Assembly (NCBI RefSeq): GCF_018130385.1
Contig: NZ_JAFCLU010000002.1
Location: forward strand, 1 to 64,000
DNA: 64,000 nt
Reading direction: 5' to 3'
From: Bradyrhizobium sp. AUGA SZCCT0283
GTDB lineage: Bacteria; Pseudomonadota; Alphaproteobacteria; Rhizobiales; Xanthobacteraceae
Under the pieces are notes generated by a model. That model made no database searches. It had not been told where the DNA came from and saw only the letters and a list, made by a program, of their open reading frames with translations. Below are positions 1 through 9,094 of this stretch, one piece after another. Position 1 is the stretch's first letter. Every line of letters starts with the position of its first letter. Both the position numbers and the translations under genes were made by a program.

Positions 1-125
1 AAGCAGAGAACCACCAGACCAGAAAAGTAGCGCGAACCATGGCGTTTCGGCTTGAAGTCGGCGACCTTGAACCGATTTGGATCGGCCCATTTTGTTCGGC
101 GAAATTTGTAAATGTTGCCGGGCAT
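1..125 (-). CDS. Possible N-terminus of a basic, membrane-anchored protein running off the left edge
   Basis: An ATG at 125 (minus strand) opens a frame that stays open to the window edge, about 41 codons. The start is MPGNIYKFRRTKWADP, strongly basic, and a hydrophobic stretch begins near residue 36 (FSGLVVLC), as in an inner-membrane protein with a short positive cytoplasmic tail. No clear ribosome site precedes the ATG. The family is not recognised and the frame is short, so this is a tentative call. Confidence 0.3.
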   Translation of the reverse strand, partial: MPGNIYKFRRTKWADPNRFKVADFKPKRHGSRYFSGLVVLC

Positions 126-529
126 CCGCTGAGATTAGATGCGCACCGTTAATCCCGAGTGTCCGAAAGTTGTCGGCTGTCGCGAGAGAGCATTTGCAGA
201 ACATTCACTGGCTAACGGTTCGCGACAGTTAGCCAAACTGAGCGCCTAACTCATTGAAAACCAGAAAAATCAATTGACAGATGTCGCTCCCTAGGGATGG
301 GATAGAAGTGAGTGATTTCAATGGGTTAAGAAAAAATCTGGGCAGCAACTGCCTTATTGCTTCCCAAAGCGCTTCAGAACGGCTGCCCAAACCTGCCTAA
401 AGGCGATGAAAGCCGAGCCTGGCCGTCGATACTGCAAACTCACCCGCGACGGCAGTTAAGCATCCTCACCGCACCTCATGACGTCCAGGCGCCGTCGCCA
501 CGACTGCAAATCACTTCAAGCGCAAACCT
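126..529. other. Gene-poor stretch
   Basis: About 400 bases with no convincing coding frame. A 76-codon plus-strand frame at 357-587 has no ribosome site and no recognisable protein character and was left out. The part around 255-345 is more AT-rich than its surroundings and may hold promoter sequence for one flanking gene, but no specific site could be supported. Confidence 0.4.
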
Positions 530-1107
530 TCACTCATCCAGTTTCTTGCTCAGTTCAGAATTGAGCTTGTTCCGGTCGACGGACTGATAGAACGTGATAG
601 GTCTGCATTTCCCCTCGAAATCCGCAAGGACGATGGCCGTCCACGGACTCGTGGTCTCGCCCGAACCGTCGCGGAGGTCCGGCATGACCTTGCGAGCAGC
701 GATCACATACCAAGCGCGTCCATCCGTTGCCGCCTTCGCAGCCGCAGCGAACTCATCCAATATTCCGCGCAGATTTTTGCGCATTTCTTCTTCAGTGTCC
801 CCGCGGAGGTATTTTCGAGACGACTTTCCCGCCTCTCCGTACTCATGATGAATGTTCAGCTGCAGCCGGGCATCGTCCACTTCGATCTTGGTCACCCGTG
901 CCACCGCTCCGCCTTCGCGAAGATAGTCTCGCACCCGGACGTCGCAGGCCAAAAATCTGTCCGTGGGCGGCTGAGCGACGCTGGCTGCGGGGGGACCGCG
1001 GCAAGAGCCCGGGTCTTCTTTTTTCGAGGAGCAGCATCCACAGGCATCGTGGCGATGGCGGCGCTGAGAAGCGCCGCGGCAAGCACGACTGGAAGAGGGG
1101 CATTCAT
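530..1107 (-). pseudogene. Secreted hypothetical protein split by a -1 frameshift
   Basis: The ATG at 1107 begins a clear signal peptide (MNAPLPVVLAAALLSAAIA, then a cleavage-like MPVDAAP) followed by a basic linker. That frame should run into the conserved-looking body (ACDVRVRDYLREGG...), but the body lies in another frame starting at about 952, where only a TTG is available. Adding one base to the run of five A at 951-955 joins the two parts into a continuous protein of about 190 residues (RTDF-LACDVRV). The body is hydrophilic with no known catalytic motif. Function unknown. The break may be a real mutation or a homopolymer sequencing error. Confidence 0.6.
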
Positions 1108-1307
1108 GAGCGCACTGCCAATGGGGTGTTTCTAAAACGCACTGGCCGCAGCGTTAGTTCCGCGGACCGGCCAGGTCAGAGCGGTGCTGAAGGCCCGGAG
1201 AAGCGGGCGACGGCGCCTCGGGAACTTTTTCCTCAATACAGCCTTGTTTAATGTTGTTCTACAAAACGGGACCTTACGGGGGCGGCTTTTTCGACCGTCG
1301 GCAGGTC

Positions 1308-4166
1308 ATGGACTCGATTCTCATCAAGATCTTCGCCACGGCGCTTGCCTTCAGCCAGGTCACTACCCGGCCGGATGGGGTGAAGACGGAGTTCGATGCG
1401 GTGCGCGACCGCTTCGAGGTGGCGCAGCTTTTGAGTGCTGGCTGCGCCCACATGCGCAAGGCTTTCGACATCGAGGACATCAACCTGGACGATCTGATTG
1501 CCACTGCCATGGATGACAAGGAGGCGCTGAGCAGCGAGATCAAGGCGCTCAAAGGCCTAAATCTGGCCCACCTCCACGTCGCCTACAGGCAGTTCTGCAA
1601 GGTCGAAAAAGTGGAAGGATCTCCGGTCGATCTTGGTCAGGTCATCGCTTTCTACAACAGCGCGGTCAAGGATCTGCCCGACGCCGTGCAGCTTAAGCAT
1701 CTCAGGCTTCCTGGCATGAGCGTAGTCCTCGACAACAAGAGCGAGCGCCTTGCTGAGATTTACGCGCCGAACAATCGCCGCATCTGGGTCAAGCTTGCGG
1801 ATATCCCAGAAGCGGTGCGCAATGCATTCGTCGCCGCCGAAGACAAGCGTTTCTTCCAACACGCCGGCATTGACGAGCGCGGACTGGTCCGCGCCTTCAT
1901 CGGCAACTTCACGCAGTCGAGCCGGCCGCAGGGCGGCTCGACCATTACGCAGCAGGTCGCCAAGAACCTGCTGGTGGGCAACGACATCACTTACGAAAGA
2001 AAACTGCGCGAAATGATCGTCGCCTCGCGGATGGAGCGCGCCCTGACCAAGGCGGAAATCCTCGAGCTCTATCTCAACTCGATTTATCTCGGTCGCGGAG
2101 CCTGGGGCATCGAGATGGCGGCGCGCAGCTATTTCGGTAAACCGGCCAAGGCGCTTTCCGCAGTCGAGGGCGCACTACTCGCCGGGCTCGCCAAGGGACC
2201 GAACTACTTCAATCCCGACCATCACCCTGAGCGCGCGCGCGAGCGCCTTGCCTACGTGCTGGGTCGCATGCAGGACGACGCCATGATCGACGCCGCCGCG
2301 GCGCAAGCAGTATTGCCGCAGCTTGTCGAGTACCGGCCAGCGCGACGGGACTTCGGCTTTCACTTCGTCGATCACATTGCCCGCGAGTCAAAGGTGGTCG
2401 CCGGCCTCGATACTCTCACCCAATCCTCCTACACGGTGCACTCGACCGTCAACTCGGCCTTGCAGCGCATAGTCGAAGCAACATTGCAGGAGGGCCTCGC
2501 GCGGTACGAGCTGAACAACAGTCGTTACAAATTTGAGGGACCCGAGGCGAACATTTCCAATGCTGTCCGTCTGAGTGCGGCTGACCTCAGGGCCACCGAA
2601 CCGGCTTGGCTCGTGGCGTTGAAGACGACGCGGCTACCTCTCTATGACGTTCACTGGGAATCGGCGGTCGTCCTGGAGAATGCGCGTGGCAAGAGCGGCC
2701 ATGCCATCAACGTCGGTCTGACCGACGGAAGAATCCTGCCGCTGAACACCTGGAGCGCCGCGATCCGGCGCGGTCTCAAGCCGTACGACGTGGTCTACGT
2801 GCAGGTGCGCAAAGCCAATGGTAAGCAAGCGGCGCGTGCCGATCTGCGCATTCGACCGACCGTGCAGGGAGCGGCGCTTGTACTCGAGAACGAAACCGGC
2901 CGCATTCTCGCGATGGCGGGCGGCTTTTCGTATCCGGCAAGCCAGCTCAACCGGGTCGTCCAGAGCCTGCGGCAACCCGGCTCCACCTTGAAGCCGCTGA
3001 CCTACCTCGCCGCCCTTCGGAAGGGATTGCAGCCCAACACGCTGGTGATGGACGAACCTATTACGCTGGCACCGATCGGGGCGACGGGCTCCGCCCGCCA
3101 GCGCGATTTCTGGTCGCCGAAGAACTACGACGGCGGCGCTTCGGGCGCCATTACCCTGCGGCGTGCGCTGGAAAACTCCCGGAATCTCGCCACCGCGCAA
3201 CTGCTAGCGACCGGTCTCGACGACAGCGCCGAGCGAGGCCTCGACCGGGTCTGCGAGCTCGCGATGGAAGCGCAGCTCTACAAGGAATGCATGCGCTACT
3301 ACCCGTTCGTACTCGGCGCCCAGACCGTCAGACTCATCGACCTTGCGGCGTTCTATGCAGCGATCGCCAACGAAGGCGCACGGCCCCAGCCCCATGCGAT
3401 CGAAACGATCGAACAGGACGGCCGCCCAATCTACCAGCACGATCCGCGTGCGGTGGACTGGATCGGCTTCGCCGACCGCGCATCGTTTTACCAGTTAAAA
3501 TCAATGCTGCAGGGCGTGCTTGCGCGCGGAACCGCGCGCGTGGTGAAGCATCTCTCGCCCTATGTCGGCGGCAAGACTGGCACCACGGATAATTCGGCCG
3601 ATGCCTGGTTCGTCGGTTTCACAAATGACGTCACCATCGCCATCTGGGTCGGCTACGACAACAACGATGGCACGCGCCGCACCCTTGGGCGCGGCCAGAC
3701 CGGAGGGAACGTGGCGCTGCCGATGTTCGAGCCGATCATGCAGGCAGCCTGGGAGCTGCACGCGCCTAGGATGGCATTGAACGGCCCTTCGCGCGAAGCC
3801 ATGCATCAGCTCGTTGCTCTGTCGATCGATCCCTATACCGGCGATCCAGCACCGGCCGGCTCCGGCCGCGCTTTCACCGAGTATCTCAAGAGGGATCCGT
3901 CGGGCAGAATCGATGATACGCAGTTTCGGATCGTCTCGCGTGCAGAACGCTACGCCTATCGTGGCGGTCATGACGAAGAGGACGGGCCATTCCAGCAGTG
4001 GTCCAACCGCCTTTACGGCGATAACCGGTCGCCCTTGCCATTCCCGACCTGGCGTCTTGGTCCGCGCGAATATCCCTCCTCGCGCGGATATCCCGATGAC
4101 GAGGACCGCCTCCCGCGACCGCCGCTCCGAGTCGATCCCGATTATTTCTGGCGGCGGCTGAATTGA
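1308..4166 (+). CDS. Class A penicillin-binding protein (transglycosylase/transpeptidase)
   Basis: Bifunctional peptidoglycan synthase of the PBP1a family, about 950 residues, acting at the periplasmic face of the inner membrane. The N-terminal half carries the GT51 glycosyltransferase signature: EDKRFFQHAGID with the catalytic Glu, then GGSTITQQVAKNL and the KAEILELYLN / GRGAWGIEMAA block. The C-terminal half carries the transpeptidase motifs in order: STLK (active Ser, in QPGSTLKPLTYL), SRN (NSRNLATAQ) and KTGT (GGKTGTTDNSADAWF). The ATG at 1308 (MDSILIKIFATAL) is preferred because it opens with a short hydrophobic anchor; an ATG at 1251 in the same frame would add 19 residues. The C-terminus ends in an Arg/Pro/Tyr-rich tail. 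The next gene begins within a few bases of its stop, so the two are probably co-transcribed. Confidence 0.9.
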   Translation: MDSILIKIFATALAFSQVTTRPDGVKTEFDAVRDRFEVAQLLSAGCAHMRKAFDIEDINLDDLIATAMDDKEALSSEIKALKGLNLAHLHVAYRQFCKVEKVEGSPVDLGQVIAFYNSAVKDLPDAVQLKHLRLPGMSVVLDNKSERLAEIYAPNNRRIWVKLADIPEAVRNAFVAAEDKRFFQHAGIDERGLVRAFIGNFTQSSRPQGGSTITQQVAKNLLVGNDITYERKLREMIVASRMERALTKAEILELYLNSIYLGRGAWGIEMAARSYFGKPAKALSAVEGALLAGLAKGPNYFNPDHHPERARERLAYVLGRMQDDAMIDAAAAQAVLPQLVEYRPARRDFGFHFVDHIARESKVVAGLDTLTQSSYTVHSTVNSALQRIVEATLQEGLARYELNNSRYKFEGPEANISNAVRLSAADLRATEPAWLVALKTTRLPLYDVHWESAVVLENARGKSGHAINVGLTDGRILPLNTWSAAIRRGLKPYDVVYVQVRKANGKQAARADLRIRPTVQGAALVLENETGRILAMAGGFSYPASQLNRVVQSLRQPGSTLKPLTYLAALRKGLQPNTLVMDEPITLAPIGATGSARQRDFWSPKNYDGGASGAITLRRALENSRNLATAQLLATGLDDSAERGLDRVCELAMEAQLYKECMRYYPFVLGAQTVRLIDLAAFYAAIANEGARPQPHAIETIEQDGRPIYQHDPRAVDWIGFADRASFYQLKSMLQGVLARGTARVVKHLSPYVGGKTGTTDNSADAWFVGFTNDVTIAIWVGYDNNDGTRRTLGRGQTGGNVALPMFEPIMQAAWELHAPRMALNGPSREAMHQLVALSIDPYTGDPAPAGSGRAFTEYLKRDPSGRIDDTQFRIVSRAERYAYRGGHDEEDGPFQQWSNRLYGDNRSPLPFPTWRLGPREYPSSRGYPDDEDRLPRPPLRVDPDYFWRRLN

Positions 4167-4177
4167 GCATTGACGCC

Positions 4178-5185
4178 ATGAGACTCCACCGTACCGCTGT
4201 CCTCATCGCCGCCTGCGTGGCCACTTGCACGGGCGCTGCCGCGCAAGAATTCCAGCTGGAGGACGTGCCCGCAGTCGCCAGTGTTCCGACCGCACAGATC
4301 AAGCCGCGCACGGTCATCTTCGCCGACCAACGCAACGACAAGCTCGCCGATTCCGCGACCGGGCTCATTCCTTTCGACGATTGGGCGCGCTCACGTCCGG
4401 CTCAGCGGCGCTTCCTCTCGCTCTTCCCGAGCTTCATTGAACCCACACTCAACCAACAAACGAAGCTGAAGCTCTCGGTCTACCAGGCGGAGGCGCGGTT
4501 TCGTCTTCCAAGACCGGCAGCGGCATTGGATCTGTCGCGGTATGCGAATGTCGCGTTCCTCGAGCAGATCGATCCGGCAGTCAAGCATCAGCCGATCACG
4601 GCGGGCGATGCTGTTCCCAATAAAGACGCGGGCGCCGCGCACAACCATCCGCCGAATCGCCGCTGGTGCGAGGACGCGAAGGCGATCTGCGTGCAGTCCC
4701 GCTACATGTTCGAGGGAAAAATTCCGGCGGGCATTCAACTTGCCAACAAGCTGCGCGAGGAGAGCAAAACGCCAATTCCGGATTTCATCGAGTTCCAGAG
4801 TGAGATCATGTTGGTCACGCAGCCGCACCTTGCCGAGTTGCCGAGCCTGACAGGGCTCGACTCCACAGTCACCGGCGGGCTCGAGCAGAACATCTTTTGG
4901 GTGAACCAGGTCATCCAGTTCGGCAAGCTGCTTGCGGTTCTGCAACAGCATCCGACCGAGCGGGAAGCCGCCATCGCGACGGTCTACATTCTGATTGCGG
5001 TCAGGAACGACGTGCTGAACAAGCAAAAGGAACACAGCAAAACACCCATTCTGCGAAACCTCGTGCCCGCGCAACTGCTCATGGGCAACAGCTCCTTCAA
5101 CAGCGGCGATTCGCTGAGCGCCGGCCTTCCGAAATACGCCAGAAGCCGCATCAAGGCGATCGCCGACATGATGGAGCGGGAATGA
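4178..5185 (+). CDS. Exported hypothetical protein co-transcribed with the PBP
   Basis: A protein of about 335 residues with a signal peptide (MRLHRTAVLIAACVATCTG, cleavage after GAAAQ). The mature part has no catalytic motif I recognise; it holds two Cys close together (RRWCEDAKAICVQ) that could form a disulfide, and charged helices. The ATG at 4178 is chosen because it gives a clean signal peptide; a TTG at 4163 overlapping the PBP stop is the alternative. Tight linkage to the PBP suggests a periplasmic or envelope role, but that is inference from position only. Confidence 0.75.
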   Translation: MRLHRTAVLIAACVATCTGAAAQEFQLEDVPAVASVPTAQIKPRTVIFADQRNDKLADSATGLIPFDDWARSRPAQRRFLSLFPSFIEPTLNQQTKLKLSVYQAEARFRLPRPAAALDLSRYANVAFLEQIDPAVKHQPITAGDAVPNKDAGAAHNHPPNRRWCEDAKAICVQSRYMFEGKIPAGIQLANKLREESKTPIPDFIEFQSEIMLVTQPHLAELPSLTGLDSTVTGGLEQNIFWVNQVIQFGKLLAVLQQHPTEREAAIATVYILIAVRNDVLNKQKEHSKTPILRNLVPAQLLMGNSSFNSGDSLSAGLPKYARSRIKAIADMMERE

Positions 5186-5484
5186 GCAGATCGTGTGCGG
5201 CGACGAATGGACGCCGGTAGATGGACAAATCGCGTTTGTCTCTCCGGCTAATTCACCAGCGACGATGCATGCAAAGCCTTCCGATGAAGAGCCCAGGCCG
5301 TCTTTCCTCACCAAGCCACCGATCCGGCAAGCAAAGAAGACGCCTCGCCGCCTGGCGCCGTTGTGCAGTCGGACGACGGAACACGTGGAAAAGCCGCTGA
5401 CCCGGCAATTCGGAATCCCTGCCCTGTGTTAGCAGCCCGGAACGGGGGACGGGCTAAAGGATTCGTCCGACAGGAGTGATCTCG
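5186..5484. other. Non-coding gap
   Basis: Roughly 300 bases between the exported protein gene and the next small gene. A plus-strand frame at 5193-5432 has a composition unlike neighbouring proteins and no ribosome site. The 3' end (5470-5476, ACAGGAG) is the ribosome site of the following gene. Nothing else supportable was seen. Confidence 0.4.
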
Positions 5485-5754
5485 ATGCTAATGTTATACG
5501 AACGGCGGCCGGCCGTCCGGACACTGCGCGGCTGGGCAATCTCGGTGCTGCAGGAGGCGGGCGCCATCCGTGAGTGCGAGGAGCTCGGCTGGATGCAGGA
5601 CCGTGCCGACCCGCATTCTCGCGAGCGGGCGCTAGTCGTCGCGTGCCAGGATCCGCCCTCTAGCGTATCACCGAATGAGGCTGTTGCCGCCGTCGAGGAC
5701 GTCCTGGACTCGATTGGCGATACCTGCCCGGAGTGCCCGCCCTATTGCGGCTAG
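5485..5754 (+). CDS. Small hypothetical protein with a Cys-rich tail
   Basis: An 89-residue protein. The ATG at 5485 is chosen over an in-frame GTG at 5476 because AGGAG at 5472-5476 sits 8 bases upstream. It begins MLMLYERRPAVRTLRGWAIS and ends in a compact CPECPPYC cluster that could bind a metal. The middle (DPHSRERALVVACQDPPSSV) is hydrophilic. It resembles small conserved hypothetical proteins of bradyrhizobia, from memory only. Function unknown. Confidence 0.65.
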   Translation: MLMLYERRPAVRTLRGWAISVLQEAGAIRECEELGWMQDRADPHSRERALVVACQDPPSSVSPNEAVAAVEDVLDSIGDTCPECPPYCG

Positions 5755-5807
5755 GCTGCTTCCATCTTCGTGCTATACGGATGTCGTGCCGATCGTCCGC
5801 ACGCGAG

Positions 5808-6083
5808 CTAATGGATCAGTCTCGCCATGGAAAACTCCTGGTCGGCGGCCTCTTTCTTCCTGACGGACTGCACTGAAGAACTGAGTTGCATCGCAGCGGC
5901 GTATCCGGCCTCAGTAAGCCTGCTCAGGCTGGTCTCACCGCGATTGGCACATTCAATTATTTTGCCTGCGATGATTCGACGGGCCCGGTGTTTCTCGCTG
6001 CAAGTTGGTAGAATTAAACACGCCCGCTCAAGGGCCACTTCCATATTCGCTATAGTTCGGCGATCGAAGGCATCAGTGATCAC
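5808..6083 (-). CDS. Small hypothetical protein, translationally coupled
   Basis: A 91-residue protein starting at GTG 6083. This start is chosen because AGGGAGG lies just upstream and the GTG overlaps the TGA of the preceding gene (GTGA), a classic coupling arrangement; an ATG at 6143 in the same frame would overlap the upstream gene by 64 bases. The sequence is helical (NMEVALERACLILPT, AGKIIECANRGETS, SRLTEAGYAAAMQ), with no enzyme motif. Function unknown. Confidence 0.65.
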   Translation of the reverse strand: MITDAFDRRTIANMEVALERACLILPTCSEKHRARRIIAGKIIECANRGETSLSRLTEAGYAAAMQLSSSVQSVRKKEAADQEFSMARLIH

Positions 6084-6301
6084 GTGATCCTCCCTTGCGA
6101 CCTGTTTTGCTTTGGCGGTCTCAGCCCGGGGGATTTCAACCACTCAATCAGGTGCGCCGCCGTATCTATCTGGCGGATCTTCCTGAATAATTCGGCGCGT
6201 TCTTTTCCCGGCCGCAAGCTGCGTGCCTGCGCCTCGAACTTGGCTGCTGCTTCAGCGAGGCGATCTTCAAATGAGTGTGGTTTTGAACGGTTTCGCTTCA
6301 T
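6080..6301 (-). CDS. Small basic helical protein (rhizobial-type hypothetical)
   Basis: A protein of 73 residues beginning MKRNRSKPHSFEDRLAE and ending in WLKSPGLRPPKQNRSQGRIT. A coiled, Ala/Glu/Lys-rich N-terminal helix is followed by the tail block RKIRQIDTAAHLIEWL. An in-frame ATG at 6313 is an alternative start. The protein is cognate to the fragment at 8011, which shares the FEE/FED-xxAAExAKxEAQ pattern. It forms a two-gene unit with the downstream gene through a GTGA overlap. Function unknown. Confidence 0.65.
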   Translation of the reverse strand: MKRNRSKPHSFEDRLAEAAAKFEAQARSLRPGKERAELFRKIRQIDTAAHLIEWLKSPGLRPPKQNRSQGRIT

Positions 6302-6500
6302 GACGCGGCACATTTGGCATGGGTCGCTGATCTGATTTTGAAATATGCCCTGGAATGCCGTCTGTCTGGTACCCTACATAGCGAAATTAAAGCTAGCTAA
6401 GTACGGTACGGCTCCTACTCTGCTCGCACTATCGGGTAATCAGTAAGGCAACCGATAGCTGAGAGTTCTTTGCGCTCCCGCCTGTCCTCGAGAGCGCGCA

Positions 6501-7193
6501 ATGAAGAACCTTTTGCTCAGCCAACTGGGCCAAGACGACTTCAACCGACTTGAGCCCTATCTCAAGCTCACGCCATTCACGCAGCATTCGGTCTTGTTCG
6601 AAGCAGAACAGGAAATCAAGCACGTCTACTTTCCGACGAGTGCGGTGGTGTCTTTGGTCGTGACGCTCGAGTCGGGGGACATGGTCGAGGCTGCCATGGT
6701 TGGCTCGGATGGCGTCGTTGGGGCCTCGGCAGCGCTGGACGGACACATTTCTCTCAGCCTCGGAATTGTCCAGCTATCCGGCGACATCGTCGTTTGCAGC
6801 ATCGACGGATTGAAGTCGGTTGCATTGCAAAGTCCCAAACTGCTGTCCCTGCTGATCCGTCATGAGCAGACCGTATATGCTCAGGCGCAACAGTCGGCGG
6901 CTTGTTTTGCGTCAAACCATGTTCAGGCACGTCTTTGCCGTTGGTTACTGCGCGCGAGAGACCTGGCGGGCACCGATACTCTACATTTCACGCAAGAATA
7001 TTTAGCGGAAATGCTCGGGGTCCAGCGAACGAGTGTGACTGTTGTCGCGCATACCCTGCAGTCTGCCGGTCTGATCAAGTACGCCCGCGGGAAAATCCAG
7101 ATCCTCGATGCGGAAGCGCTGCAAGACGGCGCATGTGAGTGCTACGGGACAGTGAAGCGCCATTACGAGAGGCTGTTGGGTCCTGCCAAGTAA
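6501..7193 (+). CDS. Crp/Fnr-family transcriptional regulator
   Basis: A 230-residue regulator with a cyclic-nucleotide-binding-like beta-barrel (about residues 15-125: FEAEQEIKHVYFPTSAVVS, GSDGVVGASAAL) and a C-terminal winged helix (about 150-215: FTQEYLAEMLGVQRTSVT as recognition helix). It lacks an Fnr-type N-terminal Cys cluster, so it probably does not sense oxygen through iron-sulfur; Cys residues are scattered. The ATG at 6501 starts MKNLLLSQLGQDDF. It stands alone, with its own upstream region at 6314-6500. Target genes cannot be told from the sequence. Confidence 0.85.
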   Translation: MKNLLLSQLGQDDFNRLEPYLKLTPFTQHSVLFEAEQEIKHVYFPTSAVVSLVVTLESGDMVEAAMVGSDGVVGASAALDGHISLSLGIVQLSGDIVVCSIDGLKSVALQSPKLLSLLIRHEQTVYAQAQQSAACFASNHVQARLCRWLLRARDLAGTDTLHFTQEYLAEMLGVQRTSVTVVAHTLQSAGLIKYARGKIQILDAEALQDGACECYGTVKRHYERLLGPAK

Positions 7194-7393
7194 AGTGCTG
7201 CCGACTAATGAGAGGTGCACGTTGGCTGATAGATGTTAAAAAATCGGCGCTATGTGGGGAACCCAACATTGCGGCGCGCGTTTGGCTTTCTTGATCGGCG
7301 AGCCGATCTCAAAGGCCTTCCTCTCCTTCGAATTTATTGTTCGGCAGAGGAACTGATCAGAAACTCACAAATGTAAGTCCCTCGGAGGCTGTC

Positions 7394-7642
7394 ATGGATG
7401 GCTCGCGAAGCGAACGCGCACGCGCGCGTGCGCAACACCTTTTGGCTGAAATCGCACCGTTACCTGATGACTCTGAATTCCAGCGCTTGCGCGAATTATC
7501 CTTGAGTTACATTCGCGAGGCCGAACGACTCGAAGGAACATCTGTCACCACGCCGGAGGCTAGCGAGCACATCTCAGCAGCCTTAGATGCGATAGCCCGC
7601 GACTTTTTTGCTCGTGCTCTTCAAAATAAGTCGACGCGGTAG
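7394..7642 (+). CDS. Small hypothetical helical protein
   Basis: An 82-residue protein starting at ATG 7394, which has GGAGG 6-7 bases upstream; an in-frame ATG at 7337 lacks such a site. It is Arg- and Ala-rich (MDGSRSERARARAQHLLAE) and predicted helical throughout, with LRELSLSYIREAERLE in the middle. No known domain. It follows the Crp/Fnr gene by 200 bases and is likely a separate unit. Confidence 0.55.
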   Translation: MDGSRSERARARAQHLLAEIAPLPDDSEFQRLRELSLSYIREAERLEGTSVTTPEASEHISAALDAIARDFFARALQNKSTR

Positions 7643-8010
7643 TTTGTCTGCCGTTTGCCGTCGTTACCTGACCAGCAGCCCCAAGCGTTGACGGCAATCG
7701 CGGATTTCCATCGCGTTTTAATGTCGCCTGTTGGACTTTTCGGACCTGACAGGCCCCGGTTGGCGATGTCCTCTTCTTGAAGGATAGTATTGCAAAGCTC
7801 TTTTTGGGCGCCGCACAAACGGCCGCGTCCTTCCTGAAAAGTTCTGATTGCCAATCTGGGACTTGCCTGTTTCCGGGCTCAGTGGCCTAGTTTGGAAATC
7901 GCAGTGGCCCGATTTGGATTGTTCACTTCGGAACCGACCGCCGGGCATCTGTATAATAGGATTGGAAGTGCAAACCCTACGGTTAGGACCCGTAAGCACG
8001 AGGTTGTATC
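7643..8010. other. Non-coding stretch
   Basis: About 370 bases with only composition-driven frames on both strands. The last bases hold a GAGG ribosome-site-like sequence just before the ATG at 8011. No promoter, repeat or RNA could be supported. Confidence 0.4.
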
Positions 8011-8115
8011 ATGCAGCGTCGCCGATCTGTCTCCCACACGTTCGAGGAAAATATCGCAGCCGAGAAAGCCAAGCTCGAAGCCCAAGTTGCCCAAGGGACT
8101 GGCGGACCTGGGTTA
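8011..8115 (+). pseudogene. Decayed copy of the small FEE/FED helical protein
   Basis: The ATG at 8011 has GAGG about 8 bases upstream and opens a protein matching the N-terminal pattern of the gene at 6080-6301: MQRRRSVSHTFEENIAAEKA, then KLEAQVAQ. After about 28 codons the frame turns into unrelated sequence that overlaps an antisense gene. The expected next block (KLPKGLADL) is found in the neighbouring frame at about 8080-8112, ending in TAA at 8113-8115, so one small indel near 8080 broke the gene and the C-terminal WL-SPGL block is not visible. A remnant rather than a working gene. Confidence 0.5.
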
Positions 8116-8223
8116 AATGCGACGCGCGCGGATGCTTCGGCTCTGGTTGGCGACGGTCAGTGTCAGTGCCGGTATATTTCAAACTGCTTCATGATTTCCT
8201 CGACGCAACTGGCCGAGCTTCCC

Positions 8224-8520
8224 TTATTGCTGCTCCTTCGGAGCAGTTTCCGTCTCGGGCGACGGCGTCGTCGCTTTATCTTCCGGCGTGGTCGTTCTCA
8301 GTTCAGGCGCCGCCAAGCAGTCACCGGCCCAGAGCTTTGTGCCTTTGACCGTTCCGACGAGCTTGCAGCCAATCGGCGCGCTCGGTTTTATTTGCATAAG
8401 CGGCTTTCCTCCGACGTTGGGCTTCTTCTGCGTGCGGCTTTGCGCGAGCGCGACGTTTGACAATGAGACCAGCACAAGCCCCAATGCGACAGTTGCGCCA
8501 ATAGCACTATGGATGCTCAT
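8224..8520 (-). CDS. Small secreted hypothetical protein
   Basis: A 98-residue protein with a signal peptide (MSIHSAIGATVALGLVLVSL, cleavage after NVALAQ). The mature part has a Lys-rich start, two Cys (GCKLVG ... GDCLAA) likely forming one disulfide in the periplasm, and a Thr/Pro/Glu-rich disordered tail ending APKEQQ. No catalytic motif. Function unknown, but the organisation is typical of small exported alphaproteobacterial proteins. Confidence 0.65.
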   Translation of the reverse strand: MSIHSAIGATVALGLVLVSLSNVALAQSRTQKKPNVGGKPLMQIKPSAPIGCKLVGTVKGTKLWAGDCLAAPELRTTTPEDKATTPSPETETAPKEQQ

Positions 8521-8866
8521 CTGTCGTGCCTCTTTCAGAAGCGGTGCCCATCGTGGGCTCGGAGTAAGCTATTGTCTAGCAGCATCGCGGACGCATGATT
8601 GTCGCCGTCTCATCTTCCCTGCCAGCCGTCTGCGACGATCTTTACAGAACCGGTTCGCATCTTCGCTATCGTCTGATCCAAGAGGGAGCCGTATGGGTGG
8701 ATCCGAAAAGGAAGACAGCGTCGCAGCCACCTAGTCGCTATTGTGCACGGGCACCCGCCGCGATCAGCAGGCGACCAACGTGTTGCAATGGAAATGTTCT
8801 TCTCTTGAAAGAACACGACTTAGGGCCGATACTGGATCGAGGTCCTTGGCTATCACAGCAATCCGA
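8521..8866. other. Non-coding stretch
   Basis: About 345 bases upstream of the next small gene. Frames at 8595-8885 and 8610-8816 have no ribosome sites and look like composition artefacts. Nothing else recognised. Confidence 0.4.
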
Positions 8867-9088
8867 ATGGCGATCCAGATCGTGATGGACCGCACCGGCG
8901 ACAGCCGTCACCCTTTCAACCCGCAGGACGCACAGGAAGTGGCGAAGGCGGAGCAGAGGTTCTATGAGCTGACGAAGGCCGGCTTCACCGCCGCGGTCCG
9001 GACGGGTTCCGGTCAGACCTCGCAGATCCGATCGTTCGACCCCACCGCGGAAGAGACCCTCTTCTTTCCCAGGTTAGTCGGCGGTTAG
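8867..9088 (+). CDS. Small hypothetical protein (rhizobial type)
   Basis: A 73-residue protein starting at ATG 8867 (MAIQIVMDRTGDSRHPF) and ending FDPTAEETLFFPRLVGG. The frame is open further upstream to 8741, but that extension looks non-coding. The pattern of an acidic middle (QDAQEVAKAEQRFYELTKAG) with a short beta-like end resembles small conserved rhizobial hypothetical proteins, from memory. Only 6 bases separate it from the next gene, so they are likely co-expressed. Confidence 0.65.
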   Translation: MAIQIVMDRTGDSRHPFNPQDAQEVAKAEQRFYELTKAGFTAAVRTGSGQTSQIRSFDPTAEETLFFPRLVGG

Positions 9089-9094
9089 CCGGCC

